Of a stretch of DNA of 5,959 bases, positions 5,931 through 5,959 are shown piece by piece (the stretch's first letter is position 1; every line of letters starts with the position of its first letter). Source of the DNA: Nitrospinota bacterium (GTDB lineage Bacteria; Nitrospinota; Nitrospinia; SZUA-224); the NCBI GenBank assembly GCA_016212345.1, contig JACRGM010000030.1, forward strand, positions 1 to 5,959, written 5' to 3'. The position numbers and the translations under genes are program-made. The notes below the pieces were generated by a model. The model saw nothing but the letters and a program-made list of their open reading frames with translations. It was not told the DNA's origin and did no database searches.

Positions 5931-5959
5931 ATGAAAAAGATATTGATATTAATCTCGAC
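5931..5959 (+). CDS. Start of an unidentified gene, truncated by window edge (M-K-K-I-L-I-L-I-S)
   Basis: Only nine full codons are visible. The ATG follows GGAGGAGGT (5914-5922), a strong Shine-Dalgarno with GGAGG at 5917-5921 and a 9-nt spacer. Two lysines followed by an aliphatic run look like the beginning of a signal peptide or membrane anchor, but a cytosolic beta-strand (as in Rossmann-type proteins) would look the same. It is codirectional with selD, 200 bp downstream. No function can be given. Confidence 0.7.

Overview
The window comes from a Gram-negative (diderm) bacterium. It encodes LptD, the outer-membrane LPS translocon, and a second predicted outer-membrane beta-barrel. It also encodes a selenophosphate synthetase that is itself a selenoprotein, so the host must decode UGA as selenocysteine. 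The A+T-leaning, purine-rich sequence, the Sec-containing SelD and the remnant of a GltA/SudA-type flavin oxidoreductase suggest an anaerobe, perhaps near Desulfobacterota or Nitrospirota. That placement is a guess; no rRNA or other phylogenetic marker is present.

Layout: (1) Positions 1-438 (+) hold the 3' end of a broken NADPH-dependent glutamate synthase/sulfide dehydrogenase-like gene. It is interrupted by a 157-bp near-palindromic MITE (155-311) flanked by a TAA duplication. Beyond the MITE, the sequence runs directly into what looks like the C-terminal part of a different oxidoreductase subunit. (2) Positions 455-2629 (-) hold lptD, convergent with the pseudogene. (3) The intergenic region 2630-2819 carries a consensus sigma-70 promoter (TTGACA, 17 bp, TATAAT) for the rightward barrel gene, and a weaker extended -10 candidate for lptD. 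(4) Positions 2820-3512 (+) hold an OmpW-like outer-membrane protein. (5) Positions 3513-3743 have no gene but contain a 12-bp-stem hairpin and a 22-bp direct repeat. (6) Positions 3744-4601 (+) hold a PP-loop ATP-pyrophosphatase-like protein of unknown substrate. (7) Positions 4684-5730 (+) hold selD, with an in-frame UGA at codon 17. (8) From 5931 a new gene starts behind a strong ribosome-binding site and runs off the end of the window.

Functional themes: lptD and the OmpW-like gene are divergently transcribed and both serve the outer membrane. The PP-loop gene and selD are codirectional and 82 bp apart. This raises the possibility that the PP-loop enzyme uses selenium or sulfur, for example in tRNA modification. 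A heptamer tandem repeat at the 3' end of the PP-loop gene means that a one-unit gain would extend its frame so that it overlaps the selD start codon. I see no clearly new multi-gene system. The best leads are the Sec-containing SelD with its embedded SECIS candidate, the MITE-disrupted chimeric pseudogene, and the unassigned PP-loop protein beside selD.
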